Shown here: positions 35,137 to 43,783 of the stretch, piece after piece
Numbering within the stretch: the first letter of the stretch is position 1
Layout of the letters: each line of letters begins with the position of its first letter
DNA from: Oceanimonas marisflavi
GTDB lineage: Bacteria > Pseudomonadota > Gammaproteobacteria > Enterobacterales > Aeromonadaceae
Reading direction: 5' to 3'
DNA: 64,000 bases
NCBI RefSeq assembly: GCF_003049725.1
Contig: NZ_QAGM01000014.1
Span: 1-64,000 of the forward strand
The notes under the pieces: generated by a model
The model's database searches: none
Seen by the model: only the letters and a program-made list of their open reading frames with translations
What the model was told of the DNA's origin: nothing
Translations under genes and position numbers: made by a program

Positions 35137-36900
35137 ATGAAAAATGTAATGCGCAAGCTTGCCCGCCTGACGCTGGCCATGGCTCCGCTCATGGCATACG
35201 GCGCAGCCGCCGGCAATCCAGATGGCGTGGCCGATGCCATCTATCACAGCGCCAAGGTGATCACCGTCAATGAAAGCTTCGATATCGCCGAGGCGGTCGC
35301 GCTGAAGAATGGCCGCATCATGGCGGTCGGAAGCAACAGTGACATTCAGGCTCTGGCCTCAGCCGACACCAAACAGGTTGACCTGCAAGGTAAGACACTG
35401 CTACCCGGCTTCTATGATGGACATATCCATTTGGGTACCGGCGTCCGGCCATTCGGCGCCACCTTCAATGTGCCCGCCCCGAATCAACTCAACAGGATAT
35501 TGACCGAACAGGCCGCCAACACGCCGGCCGGAGAATGGCTGGTAGGGGTGATGAACCGTCCCTACTGCCATATGGCGATGCCCAACCGCTGGGAGCTGGA
35601 TGCCATAGTGCCAGATCACCCGGTGATGCTGGCCTGTGGCGTGCTCAAGCTGACGCTCAATTCTCAGGCCATCAAGCTGGCCGGCCTGAGCAAGGAAACA
35701 CCCGACCCCAAAGACGGCCTGATTGTCCGAGATGAACAGGGAGAGCCCTTGGGGGTACTGACCATGGGAGCCCGGCGTTATGCCCTCGGGGTTATCCCCA
35801 AGTCGGCATTGCACGATGACAGCGCACGGGAAAATCTGCGTGCCCAGCTGAAGAAGTTCCCGCCCATGGGCGTGACCAGCGTCAATGTCGCCGGGGTTCG
35901 CCCCCATGAACTGCGCCTCATTCAGGATGTCTACGCCCGCTGGGGCGAGGAGCTGCCCCGGGCAACCCTGCAAGTCTTCCTGTTCCCCGGCTATGACAAT
36001 GTTGAGGCCAGTCTGGCGGAAATCGAAGGACTCGGCTTTCATACCGGGGTCGGTAATGATCGGCTGAAACTGGGTGCAATCAAGATGGCCATGGATGGCG
36101 CCATTGCGGTACCGGATTTCCGAACCCTCAAACCCTACGACAGCAAAGTGCGCTTCGATGAACGGGGTCCCTGGGAAAACCAGAAGGGCGATTTCAACGG
36201 AGTCACCGTCATCCCCGAGGACAGCCTGTACAGGGTGAGCAAACGCGCCCACGAGCTGGGCTGGCAGCTGGGTATCCATACTATTGGCGATGCCGCCGTG
36301 GTGCAGGCGGTGGAGGTACTGGAGCGGATCCTGAAGGAAAGCCCGAGGGAAGACCATCGTCACCACCTGCATCACCTGACCATTCGGCCACCCGAAAAGA
36401 CCCTGGCCAAGATCGCCGAACTCGATATCATTGTCGATACCCAGCCCAACTATACCTACTACAACAACGCCTTCATGCTGGCGGCGGTCAGTGGCAACCG
36501 CCTGGAACGGCAGAATCCCCAGCGCTCGCTGCTGGATCACGGTATCAAGATAGCCTATGGCTCGGATGGACTTCCCCATGGCCCTCTGCTCGGCATCTGG
36601 GCGGCAACCACCCGCATGGGATACGACGGCAAGGTCTATGGCGCCGAAGAAGCCATCAAGGTCGAGGAAGCCATCAGGGCCTATACCCAAGGCCCGGCCT
36701 ACCTGACCTTTGATGAGCATGAGCGGGGCTCCATTGAAGTGGGCAAGGTGGCCGACATGGTTGTGCTGGCCGAGGATCCGCTGGCAGTCGATCCCCTGCA
36801 CCTGCGGGATGTGGCGGTCGAAAAGACCGTAGTGGCGGGGAAAGAACTGTTCGCTGGCTCCCATATCGAGCCTTACCACCAGACTGCCCCTACGCCCTGA
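35137..36900 (+). CDS. secreted amidohydrolase (YtcJ/Amidohydro_3 family)
   Basis: A 587-aa protein with a signal-like N-terminus (KLARLTLAMAPLMAYGAAA). The metal-dependent hydrolase fold is indicated by LLPGFYDGHIHLGTG (HxH), GWQLGIHTIGDAAV, the HHLHHLT segment and the late IAYGSDGLPHGPL (catalytic Asp). The C-terminal GSIEVGKVADMVVL is typical of amidohydrolases. The substrate is unknown. No partner gene is adjacent; a REP palindrome follows the stop. A GAGG ribosome binding site precedes the ATG. Confidence 0.82.
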   Translation: MKNVMRKLARLTLAMAPLMAYGAAAGNPDGVADAIYHSAKVITVNESFDIAEAVALKNGRIMAVGSNSDIQALASADTKQVDLQGKTLLPGFYDGHIHLGTGVRPFGATFNVPAPNQLNRILTEQAANTPAGEWLVGVMNRPYCHMAMPNRWELDAIVPDHPVMLACGVLKLTLNSQAIKLAGLSKETPDPKDGLIVRDEQGEPLGVLTMGARRYALGVIPKSALHDDSARENLRAQLKKFPPMGVTSVNVAGVRPHELRLIQDVYARWGEELPRATLQVFLFPGYDNVEASLAEIEGLGFHTGVGNDRLKLGAIKMAMDGAIAVPDFRTLKPYDSKVRFDERGPWENQKGDFNGVTVIPEDSLYRVSKRAHELGWQLGIHTIGDAAVVQAVEVLERILKESPREDHRHHLHHLTIRPPEKTLAKIAELDIIVDTQPNYTYYNNAFMLAAVSGNRLERQNPQRSLLDHGIKIAYGSDGLPHGPLLGIWAATTRMGYDGKVYGAEEAIKVEEAIRAYTQGPAYLTFDEHERGSIEVGKVADMVVLAEDPLAVDPLHLRDVAVEKTVVAGKELFAGSHIEPYHQTAPTP

Positions 36901-36908
36901 AGTCATGA

Positions 36909-36958
36909 TAAAAAGGGGTCGGAGTCATTTTTAAAAAAATGACTCCGACCCCTTTTTT
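36909..36958. repeat. REP palindrome (GGGGTCGGAGTCA family), copies 9-10
   Basis: AAAAGGGGTCGGAGTCATTT, seven A, then ATGACTCCGACCCCTTTTTT: a near-perfect long hairpin with a T-run, probably also a terminator for the amidohydrolase gene. It lies 7 kb from the RAYT gene. Confidence 0.93.
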
Positions 36959-37000
36959 GGGTAGGCTGTCTGCGGTTTTTACCCAGTCAGGAACCACGGA

Positions 37001-38140
37001 TTGGCCCGCATTAAACAGCGCCGAGTATTTTATCTTCACGGCTTTGATCCGCGCGGCGCGGGTCACTATCACCGCCTTTACCAAAGCCAGTCGGCACTGC
37101 AGGCCAGCACCAACGGACTGCATATAGAGGTGTCCGGCCGCCAGCGTGGCCGCGACCATGCCCATCACTGGCAACTCAATACCGAACACACCCGCACCCG
37201 TTACAGCTACCTGGGCTGGGACGACATAGTGCGCCGCCACTGGGCCAGAGGCTGGCTGGAAATACTCAGCGACCTCGTCTGTTTTATTCAGGCCTACCTG
37301 CTTTCCGGCCGTTTTATTGCCTTTGCCAAGGCCTCGCCCAAACAGCTGATGGCCGGCACCTACCCCGCCCTTTACCTGCTGCTGAGCCTGTTGCTCTCCC
37401 TCTGGCTGGCCACGGGCCTGGCGGGGCAACTGCCCTGGCAAGGAGCACAACTGCCCGCCGGCCTGGTGCTGACCGCCGCGCTGATGCACACCAGCAAATA
37501 TCTGGGCAACAAGCTGGCGGTGTTCTGGCTGCTGCGCATCTACGCCTTCTCGGCCCGTTGGGCCAGAGGCCGTATCCCCGAGCTGACGCCCCGCATCAAT
37601 ACCTTTGCCCGCCACATGGCCGAAGCCATCAACGACGAGGCCAACGACGAAGTAGTGATCATCGCCCACAGCGTGGGCACCATGATGGTGATCCCGGCCC
37701 TGGCGCAGGCCCTGCAGCAAATACAGGATCCGGCCAAGCTGGCCAACCAGCGGGTGGTGCTGATCACCCTGGGCCACTGCATTCCGCTGGTGAGCTTTCA
37801 CCATGCCGCCGGCGACTTTCGCGCCGCCCTCAGGCAGCTGGGGCAACATAAACAGCTGCTGTGGCTGGACTACACCGCCCCCACCGACGGCGCCTGCTTT
37901 CCCCTGCTCAATCCGGTGACTTCCTGCGGCCAGATCTGCGCACCCGATGCCGGCCCTCGCATGCTTTCACCCCGCTTTTTCACCCTCTACCACCCGACGC
38001 ACTATAAAAAACTGCGCCGGGCCTGGTATACCATGCACTTTTTGTATCTGATGGCCACCGACAAGCCCGGCCCCTACGACTTTTTCGCCTTTACCGCCGG
38101 GCCCGATGCCATTGCCTGCCAGCTGAAGGAGCACACATGA
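37001..38140 (+). CDS. membrane-embedded alpha/beta-hydrolase-like protein
   Basis: A 379-aa protein. It begins YLHGFDPRGAGHYH (oxyanion-type HG motif), has two to three hydrophobic segments around residues 125-165 and a nucleophile-elbow-like IIAHSVGTMM near residue 225, suggesting a serine hydrolase or esterase. The start is TTG at 37001, with AGGA eight bases upstream; no ATG fits. Its last four bases (ATGA) overlap the P450 start, so the genes are coupled. I do not recognise a named family. Confidence 0.65.
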   Translation: MARIKQRRVFYLHGFDPRGAGHYHRLYQSQSALQASTNGLHIEVSGRQRGRDHAHHWQLNTEHTRTRYSYLGWDDIVRRHWARGWLEILSDLVCFIQAYLLSGRFIAFAKASPKQLMAGTYPALYLLLSLLLSLWLATGLAGQLPWQGAQLPAGLVLTAALMHTSKYLGNKLAVFWLLRIYAFSARWARGRIPELTPRINTFARHMAEAINDEANDEVVIIAHSVGTMMVIPALAQALQQIQDPAKLANQRVVLITLGHCIPLVSFHHAAGDFRAALRQLGQHKQLLWLDYTAPTDGACFPLLNPVTSCGQICAPDAGPRMLSPRFFTLYHPTHYKKLRRAWYTMHFLYLMATDKPGPYDFFAFTAGPDAIACQLKEHT

Positions 38141-39546
38141 GCTGCCCGGTGTTTCCCAAGCCCGCCAAAAGCAAGGCCTCGCTGTGGAAGGTGTTTTTTA
38201 CCAAACGTCATTCCTGGCTGGATGCCCTGTACGAGCGCAGCTACGGCATGAAAATGGGCGAATACAGGCTGCCCGGGCTCACCCTGTATATGGTGAACCA
38301 GCCCGAGCTGGTGCGAAAGGTCATGGTGCAGAACATGGCCGACTTTCCAAAAAACAAAATGCTGGGCGACATTCTCGAGCCGCTGCTGGGAGAAAGCATT
38401 TTCACCACCAACGGCGAACAGTGGCAAAAGCAGCGGGACATGCTCGATCCGGCCTTTAAACACGCCCGGGTGCAGCAGGTGTTCGGGCTGATGCAAAGCG
38501 CCGTCACCGACATGCTGGAGCGACTTAAACGCCACCAGCCCGGGCAGGACATAGATCCGGAAATGACCTTTGTTACCGCCGACATCATCTTTCGCACCAT
38601 TATGTCGGCGAAACTTAACGAAGAGCAGGCCAACCGCATTCTCAACGCCTTTGTGCGCTTTCAGGCCGAGTCTCCCAAACTGGCGCTGAAGAAAATGTTC
38701 CGCCTGCCCGGCTTTTTGCAGCGGGGCGCCAGCGAGCGCAAACGCCTAGCGGCGGCACAGGAGATTCGCGGCACCATAGAAGACATTATTCGTCCGCGCT
38801 ACCGGCAGGCCGAGGCCGCCCGCGCCGGCTGCCCGCAATCACAGGCAGAACTGGAAAACCGGCAGGACATTCTGTCTTCCCTGCTGCTGACCACGGATAA
38901 AACCAGCGGCCAGCCCTTTGGCTTTGATGAAATTGTGGATCAGGTGTCCATGCTGTTTCTGGCCGGGCACGAAACCACCGCCAGCTCGCTGACCTGGTCG
39001 CTCTATTTGCTGGCCACCCATCCGCACATACAGCAAGACGCCCATGAAGAAGTCACCCGGGTGCTGGCCGAACAGCCCATGAGCGTGGAAGCCCTGCGCA
39101 AAATGGTGCTGGTGCGCGACGTATTCCGCGAGGCCCTGCGGCTGTACCCGCCGGTGGGTTTTCTGTCCCGCGAGTGCGCTCACGCCACCGAGATGCGCGA
39201 CAAAAAAATGAAGGCCGGCAGCTCGGTGATGATCTCCCCCTGGCTTATTCACCGCCACCAGGACTACTGGCACAAGCCCCACGACTTTGACCCCTACCGC
39301 TTTACCGGCAAACAGCTGAAAACCCCGCTCAGCAAGTCTTACCTGCCCTTTGGCGCCGGGCCGCGGGTGTGCATTGGCGCCGCCTTTGCCCAGCAGGAAT
39401 CCAGCCTTATACTGGCGAGCATACTGCAGCACTACCACATCAGCCTGGCCGAGGGCTTTGAACCCCAGCCCGTGGGCCGGCTGACCATTCGCTCCGAAAA
39501 CGGGCTGCAACTGAACCTCACTCCAAGGAACAAGCAAGAAGCATGA
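38137..39546 (+). CDS. cytochrome P450
   Basis: A 469-aa P450. The I-helix oxygen-binding motif is AGHETTAS, the K-helix is FREALRLYPPVG (ExxR) and the haem-Cys loop is FGAGPRVCIGAAFA. No N-terminal membrane anchor is obvious, and no reductase domain is fused, so it needs a separate ferredoxin or flavodoxin system, which is not nearby. The sequence style (PHIQQDAHEEV) recalls CYP4/CYP102-like fatty-acid hydroxylases; the substrate is not deducible. It overlaps both flanking genes by ATGA. Confidence 0.93.
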   Translation: MSCPVFPKPAKSKASLWKVFFTKRHSWLDALYERSYGMKMGEYRLPGLTLYMVNQPELVRKVMVQNMADFPKNKMLGDILEPLLGESIFTTNGEQWQKQRDMLDPAFKHARVQQVFGLMQSAVTDMLERLKRHQPGQDIDPEMTFVTADIIFRTIMSAKLNEEQANRILNAFVRFQAESPKLALKKMFRLPGFLQRGASERKRLAAAQEIRGTIEDIIRPRYRQAEAARAGCPQSQAELENRQDILSSLLLTTDKTSGQPFGFDEIVDQVSMLFLAGHETTASSLTWSLYLLATHPHIQQDAHEEVTRVLAEQPMSVEALRKMVLVRDVFREALRLYPPVGFLSRECAHATEMRDKKMKAGSSVMISPWLIHRHQDYWHKPHDFDPYRFTGKQLKTPLSKSYLPFGAGPRVCIGAAFAQQESSLILASILQHYHISLAEGFEPQPVGRLTIRSENGLQLNLTPRNKQEA

Positions 39547-39890
39547 AAGAACGCATTGCCGGCTTTATTCTTATGTGCGCCGTGGTGCCCCTGGCCATAG
39601 TGGGCTACCTCATCATCTGCTATGTGGGCTTTATGGGACGAACAGAGCGCGGCCGCGCCGGGGTGCGCGCACTGGATCACTTTGTGAACGCCTCCGTGTT
39701 CAACGGCTACGCCTGGGAGTCGGTGTCGTCCCACGCCTGGCGCGAGCGCGACAACAAACGCTGGGCCCGCTTTGTGATCTGGCTGACCAACCACTTTCAG
39801 CAGGACCACTGCCAGCGCGCCAACAAACGCGAACAGCCCCTGGTGGATCTGATATTGCAGAAGGGGCTGGACCAGCAGACCATTAAATAA
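39543..39890 (+). CDS. small membrane protein of the P450 operon
   Basis: A 115-aa protein with one N-terminal transmembrane segment (ILMCAVVPLAIVGYLIICYV) and a soluble tail containing ALDHFVNASVFNGYAWESVSSHAWR and a later DHCQRANKRE. The 'D..N.....G...E..S..A.R...HC' pattern resembles a widespread small-protein family found also in phages, whose function I do not know. It overlaps the P450 stop by four bases. Confidence 0.6.
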   Translation: MKERIAGFILMCAVVPLAIVGYLIICYVGFMGRTERGRAGVRALDHFVNASVFNGYAWESVSSHAWRERDNKRWARFVIWLTNHFQQDHCQRANKREQPLVDLILQKGLDQQTIK

Positions 39891-40004
39891 ACTCCAGCCC
39901 TCGCTTTGGCAAGGAAGATCGGCTCCTCTATCCCCTAACATCAGGTATATACTGAACAAAATACTGCCGAAAGCTGCTGGATGCGGCCATGAACAGGGGC
40001 TGGA

Positions 40005-41276
40005 ATGGAATCTGTCTTGTTACTTCAGGGGCCGCTGGGACCCTTTTTCCAGCACTTTTCCCGCTTTTTAAGCGAGCAGGGCATTTCCGTCCATAAAATT
40101 CACTTCAACGGTGGCGACGGCTGCTGGCCCTGCCAAGGCACCAATGTGCACTACACCGGCTCCCTGCAGGAATGGCGCCATTTTTTGCAGCAATACATCA
40201 GTGAACACCGCATAGATACGGTATTTTGCTACAGTGACTGCCGAAAATATCATGCCGTGGCCCGCCACTATTGTCTGAGTCACAATATTCGCTTTTTTGT
40301 GTTTGAAGAAGGCTACCTGCGCCCCCACTACATTACCCTGGAGCAAAATGGCGTCAATGCCCACAGCCCCTGGTATGGCAAGCTGGCTCAGGAATTGCCC
40401 CAGCCTCCCCCCGAGCAGCTCACACAGAGATTTGACGTTGGACCAAACTACCGGCGTCGTATTGTTTACGCCATGCGCTATTACTTCAGCATGCACTGCA
40501 GCCGCTGGCGCTTCCGGCATTATGTGCACCATCGTCACCGCCATTGCTGGCAGGAAGGCATCGCCTGGCTCAAGGGCTGGTATACCAAGTACCTTCACCG
40601 CCACCATGATTCGACCCTGCAGCGATGGCTGCTCAAGTGCCACTCCAGGCGCATCTTTCTGGTGCCGCTGCAGGTGGCCGACGACTTTCAGATCAGAGTG
40701 CACTCTCCCTTTAACGACATGGCCGAGGCCATTCGGCACATTATGCGCTCTTTTGCCGCCAGTGCCTCACGGCAGGATGTGCTGCTGTTCAAACACCACC
40801 CCATGGATCGGGGACACATCAACTACGATGAGCTCATCAACGAGCTGGCTACCAAACTGGATCTGGAAGGCCGGGTGTTTTACGGCTTTGAGTTGCAGCT
40901 GCCGATGCTCTATCCACATTGCAAGGGTGTGGTCACGATCAACAGCACAGTGGGTCTCTCGGCACTGTTACATCAAGTGCCCACCATTACCCTGGGCAAG
41001 GCGCTGTACGATATTCCCGGCCTAACCAGCCAAACGTCGCTGGCCAGATTCTGGCGCACTCCACAACCGGTAAAAGTGGACTTGTTCATGCGGCTGAGGG
41101 CCTTTTTACTGCACAATACCCAGCTGAACGGCAGTTTTTATTGCGAGCCCGACAATACCTGCCGTCAAGTCTGGCTGCGCCTGCAACAACTACTGAACCT
41201 CCCCTCCCACCCCACATCACAGCCTGTTCCCCTGAATGCAGAAAGGAAACCGGGCAGAAGTCAGGAAGTAGCCTGA
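40005..41276 (+). CDS. kpsS: capsule polysaccharide export/linker protein KpsS (beta-Kdo transferase family)
   Basis: A 423-aa Capsule_synth family protein. Typical features are LLLQGPLGPFFQHFSRFL, VFEEGYLRPHYITLE, FLVPLQVADDFQIRVHSPF, FKHHPMDRGH and INSTVGLSALLH. KpsS adds the first beta-Kdo residue to the phosphatidylglycerol terminus on which ABC-exported capsules are anchored. It lies upstream of the ops element and so may be in a separate transcript from kpsDMTE. KpsC, its partner, is not in the window. Confidence 0.92.
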   Translation: MESVLLLQGPLGPFFQHFSRFLSEQGISVHKIHFNGGDGCWPCQGTNVHYTGSLQEWRHFLQQYISEHRIDTVFCYSDCRKYHAVARHYCLSHNIRFFVFEEGYLRPHYITLEQNGVNAHSPWYGKLAQELPQPPPEQLTQRFDVGPNYRRRIVYAMRYYFSMHCSRWRFRHYVHHRHRHCWQEGIAWLKGWYTKYLHRHHDSTLQRWLLKCHSRRIFLVPLQVADDFQIRVHSPFNDMAEAIRHIMRSFAASASRQDVLLFKHHPMDRGHINYDELINELATKLDLEGRVFYGFELQLPMLYPHCKGVVTINSTVGLSALLHQVPTITLGKALYDIPGLTSQTSLARFWRTPQPVKVDLFMRLRAFLLHNTQLNGSFYCEPDNTCRQVWLRLQQLLNLPSHPTSQPVPLNAERKPGRSQEVA

Positions 41277-41523
41277 GTTCTGGCCGGAGCCGTGTACCGT
41301 CTGTAGCCCAGTCACTCAGTGTCGTTCATCCGGGCCCACCGCGTTTTTCAAGAGTGTTCTACCATTAACACAGCGATTTAAAAAATGCTGCCATACGATT
41401 TGCAACTGAAGTACACAAGGAGCCAGTGACATCAGCAGATTAGGGGCTGCAACCTAAGGGCGGTAGCGTACCCCTTCAGCATTACTTACTGGCGATCATA
41501 CTAACCACAAGAGCCTGCTCCCC
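41277..41523 (+). promoter_or_regulatory. capsule operon leader with JUMPstart/ops element
   Basis: The 247-base leader contains GGCGGTAGCGT at 41459-41469, the ops core, preceded by CAGCAGATTAGGGGCTGCAA and CCTAAG, which gives a JUMPstart-like layout (41431-41471). ops is where RfaH binds the paused transcription complex and turns on antitermination through long polysaccharide operons. The first gene begins 55 bases on. I cannot place the promoter with confidence. Confidence 0.88.
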
Positions 41524-41880
41524 ATGTCGCTATCCTGCATCAGAGTGCGTTTTCCTGTTGTGATGGCCTTGATTCTTCAGGCCCTGTCCGGTTGCACCAG
41601 CCACCCGGTATCCAGCGAGATCTCGTCTCCATCCGGTCATACCCCGCTCGGTCACTTTCTTGAGTCGGCTACAGGTGAAGCTGTCACCACATTGCCCGCC
41701 AGCCTCTGGGGTACCAATGCCCGGGTAACCACCGGTCCTTCTTATTTTGCCGCCAGCGGCCGGACCTGCCGTCCAGTGCAAGTCACCCGGCCCACCGGCA
41801 CCCAGGAAGCATATATTGCCTGCAAAGCTCAGAACGGCGAGTGGCAACTGTCCCGCCCCTTCGGCAGCCATAAGCTTTAA
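41524..41880 (+). CDS. capsule-locus lipoprotein
   Basis: A 118-aa protein with a signal peptide and lipobox (QALSGC, Cys at about residue 23). The C-terminal half has GRTCRPVQVTRPTGTQEAYIACKAQNGEW (a CR...ACxxxxGxW pattern reminiscent of 17-kDa surface-antigen C-termini). It is the first gene after the ops element and is probably an outer-membrane-linked accessory of capsule export. Its last codons (CAT AAG CTT TAA) lie in a dispersed repeat, so the natural C-terminus may be altered. Confidence 0.7.
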   Translation: MSLSCIRVRFPVVMALILQALSGCTSHPVSSEISSPSGHTPLGHFLESATGEAVTTLPASLWGTNARVTTGPSYFAASGRTCRPVQVTRPTGTQEAYIACKAQNGEWQLSRPFGSHKL

Positions 41881-42042
41881 GCTGTCAGCTGTAAGAAAAA
41901 CAAAACCACCGCAGCCATGTAGCTGCCGCTTCAGCCGGCAGTCCCTGCGAAGCAGGGATACACCAACAAACAATCGTCTTTACAAGCACCACTCAGCACA
42001 CACAGACACACTGTTTATCGTTAACTTAAAGCTGACAGCTGC
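41870..42042. repeat. composite dispersed repeat, copy B
   Basis: The left end reads CATAAGCTTTAAGCTGTCAG (then CTGTAAG) and the right end reads CTTAAAGCTGACAGCT, inverted copies of each other. Nested inside is the palindrome GTAGCTGCCGCTTCAGCCGG(CAGTCCCTGCGAAGCAGGGA) at 41919-41960. It fills the gap between the lipoprotein and kpsD. Confidence 0.8.
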
Positions 42043-42076
42043 CCGCGACATATTTCGCAGATTCCGAGAACAAGTC

Positions 42077-43783
42077 ATGTCCTTAAAGAAACTCGCCCTA
42101 CCTTTGGGCTTACTCGCAATGTTAGCGGGCCAGGGCCAACCCCAGGCCCAGTTGATCGGTGCCAATGCCGGTGATTTACCGGCTGAGCAACAAAGTCGTT
42201 TTGTTGCTCCTTCCGAAGCCGATGCCGCCGCACTGAACAGCAACACCCAATGGCAAAATGCCCGCTATGGCATACCCAATGCCAGCCGCCCCGAGGCCGA
42301 CTACCCGAGCTTTGGCAGCCATTTGTTCAGCGGCGGTTTCAGTGGCGTGCGTGCCGACGGCCTTAACCCCGACTACATGATCACCCCCGGCGACCAGATC
42401 ACCCTGCGGGTGTGGGGCGCGGTAGACATAGACAAGGTGCTGCCGGTGGATGCTCAGGGCAATATCTTTATTCCCGGTGTGGGCCCCATCAAAGTGCAGG
42501 GCGTTAAGCACAGCCAGCTGGATACCCGCGTGCGCGCGGCGGTGAACTCCATCTACTCCAACAACGTGCAGGTATATACCAACCTGCAGGGGGTGCAGCC
42601 GGTGTCCGTGTTTGTGACCGGCTATGTGCAAAACCCCGGTCGCTTTGCCGGCACCCCCAGCGACTCGCTGCTGTATTTTCTCGATCAGGCCGGCGGCATA
42701 GACGATGCCACCGGCAGCTACCGCAAGGTACGGGTGCTGCGCTACGGAAAAACCATTGCTCGTGCCGATCTTTACGCTTTTCTGCTGAATGGCGTACTGC
42801 CCCGCCTGCAGTTCAAGAATGGGGACACCATTGTCGTAGAAGAGCGCGGCCCCACCGTGACCGTGGAAGGCGACGTGGCCCGGCCCTACCGCTACGAACT
42901 GCTGAGCACCGGCATGACTGGCAATGAGCTGCTGCGCCTGGCCCGGCTCAAGTCGAACGTCACCCATGTGCTGCTGCGTGGCGCCCGCGCCCAGGGGCCG
43001 GTATCCAGCTATATAAAACTGAACGAATTCGGCCAGCAGCCCCTTAACAGCGGCGATCAGCTGGTGTTCAGCCGCGATATGCGCGACAACACCATCGTAG
43101 TGCAGCTGGAGGGCAGCTACTACGGCCCTTCCCACTTCGCCCTGCCCCGGGACGCCCGCCTGCACGAGCTGCTGAACGCCATTGCCGTGCCGCAGAGCAT
43201 GACCGATACCAGCAGCATTTCACTCAAGCGCGTGAGCGTGGCCGAGCGCCAGAAACAGGCCCTGGATGAAAGCCTGGCAAGGCTGGAAACCACCTATCTG
43301 GGCGCCACCTCCTCCACCGCCGAAGAAGCCCAAATTCGCGTGCGCGAAGCGGAGCTTATCAGCCAGTTTATTGAACGCGCCCGGCAAGTAGAGCCCAACG
43401 GCCGCCTGGTGCTGGCCAACAACGGCCAAATCAGCGACATTCGCCTGCAGGACGGCGACGTCATCACCATTCCCGAAATTTCCGATTCTGTGCTGATCAG
43501 CGGCGAAGTGCTGGTGCCCCAGTCCGTGGTGTTTAACGCCAAGCGCAGTGCCAAGGACTATATCGCCGGCGCCGGCGGCTTTACCGAGCACGCCGATGCA
43601 AGCCGCATTCTGGTGGTGCGTCAGAACGGCGAAGTGCGCGAGGCAGACGATGTATCCCTGCGTCCGGGCGATGAAATTCTGGTGCTGCCCAAGGCCCCCA
43701 CCAAAAACCTGCAACTGGCCGGCACCATCACCCAGATCCTGTACCAGATTGCCATTGCCGCCAAAGTGGCGGTGGATCTGTAA
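42077..43783 (+). CDS. kpsD: polysaccharide export outer-membrane/periplasmic protein (KpsD/Wza superfamily)
   Basis: A 568-aa protein starting at 42077 (MSLKKLALPLGLLAMLAGQGQ, signal peptide); the open frame extends upstream through the repeat only by chance. A Poly_export domain (DYMITPGDQITLRVWGAVD) is followed by several SLBB-type repeats (VSVFVTGYVQNPGRF, VLISGEVLVPQSVVF, HADASRILVVRQNGEV). The length is as for KpsD (558 aa). It should form the channel by which capsule crosses periplasm and outer membrane. The stop overlaps kpsM. Confidence 0.92.
   Translation: MSLKKLALPLGLLAMLAGQGQPQAQLIGANAGDLPAEQQSRFVAPSEADAAALNSNTQWQNARYGIPNASRPEADYPSFGSHLFSGGFSGVRADGLNPDYMITPGDQITLRVWGAVDIDKVLPVDAQGNIFIPGVGPIKVQGVKHSQLDTRVRAAVNSIYSNNVQVYTNLQGVQPVSVFVTGYVQNPGRFAGTPSDSLLYFLDQAGGIDDATGSYRKVRVLRYGKTIARADLYAFLLNGVLPRLQFKNGDTIVVEERGPTVTVEGDVARPYRYELLSTGMTGNELLRLARLKSNVTHVLLRGARAQGPVSSYIKLNEFGQQPLNSGDQLVFSRDMRDNTIVVQLEGSYYGPSHFALPRDARLHELLNAIAVPQSMTDTSSISLKRVSVAERQKQALDESLARLETTYLGATSSTAEEAQIRVREAELISQFIERARQVEPNGRLVLANNGQISDIRLQDGDVITIPEISDSVLISGEVLVPQSVVFNAKRSAKDYIAGAGGFTEHADASRILVVRQNGEVREADDVSLRPGDEILVLPKAPTKNLQLAGTITQILYQIAIAAKVAVDL

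Noticed and set aside
35401-36906. Minus-strand frame of 501 codons opposite the amidohydrolase
   Set aside because: Antisense shadow; the plus-strand gene has all amidohydrolase motifs and a ribosome binding site.
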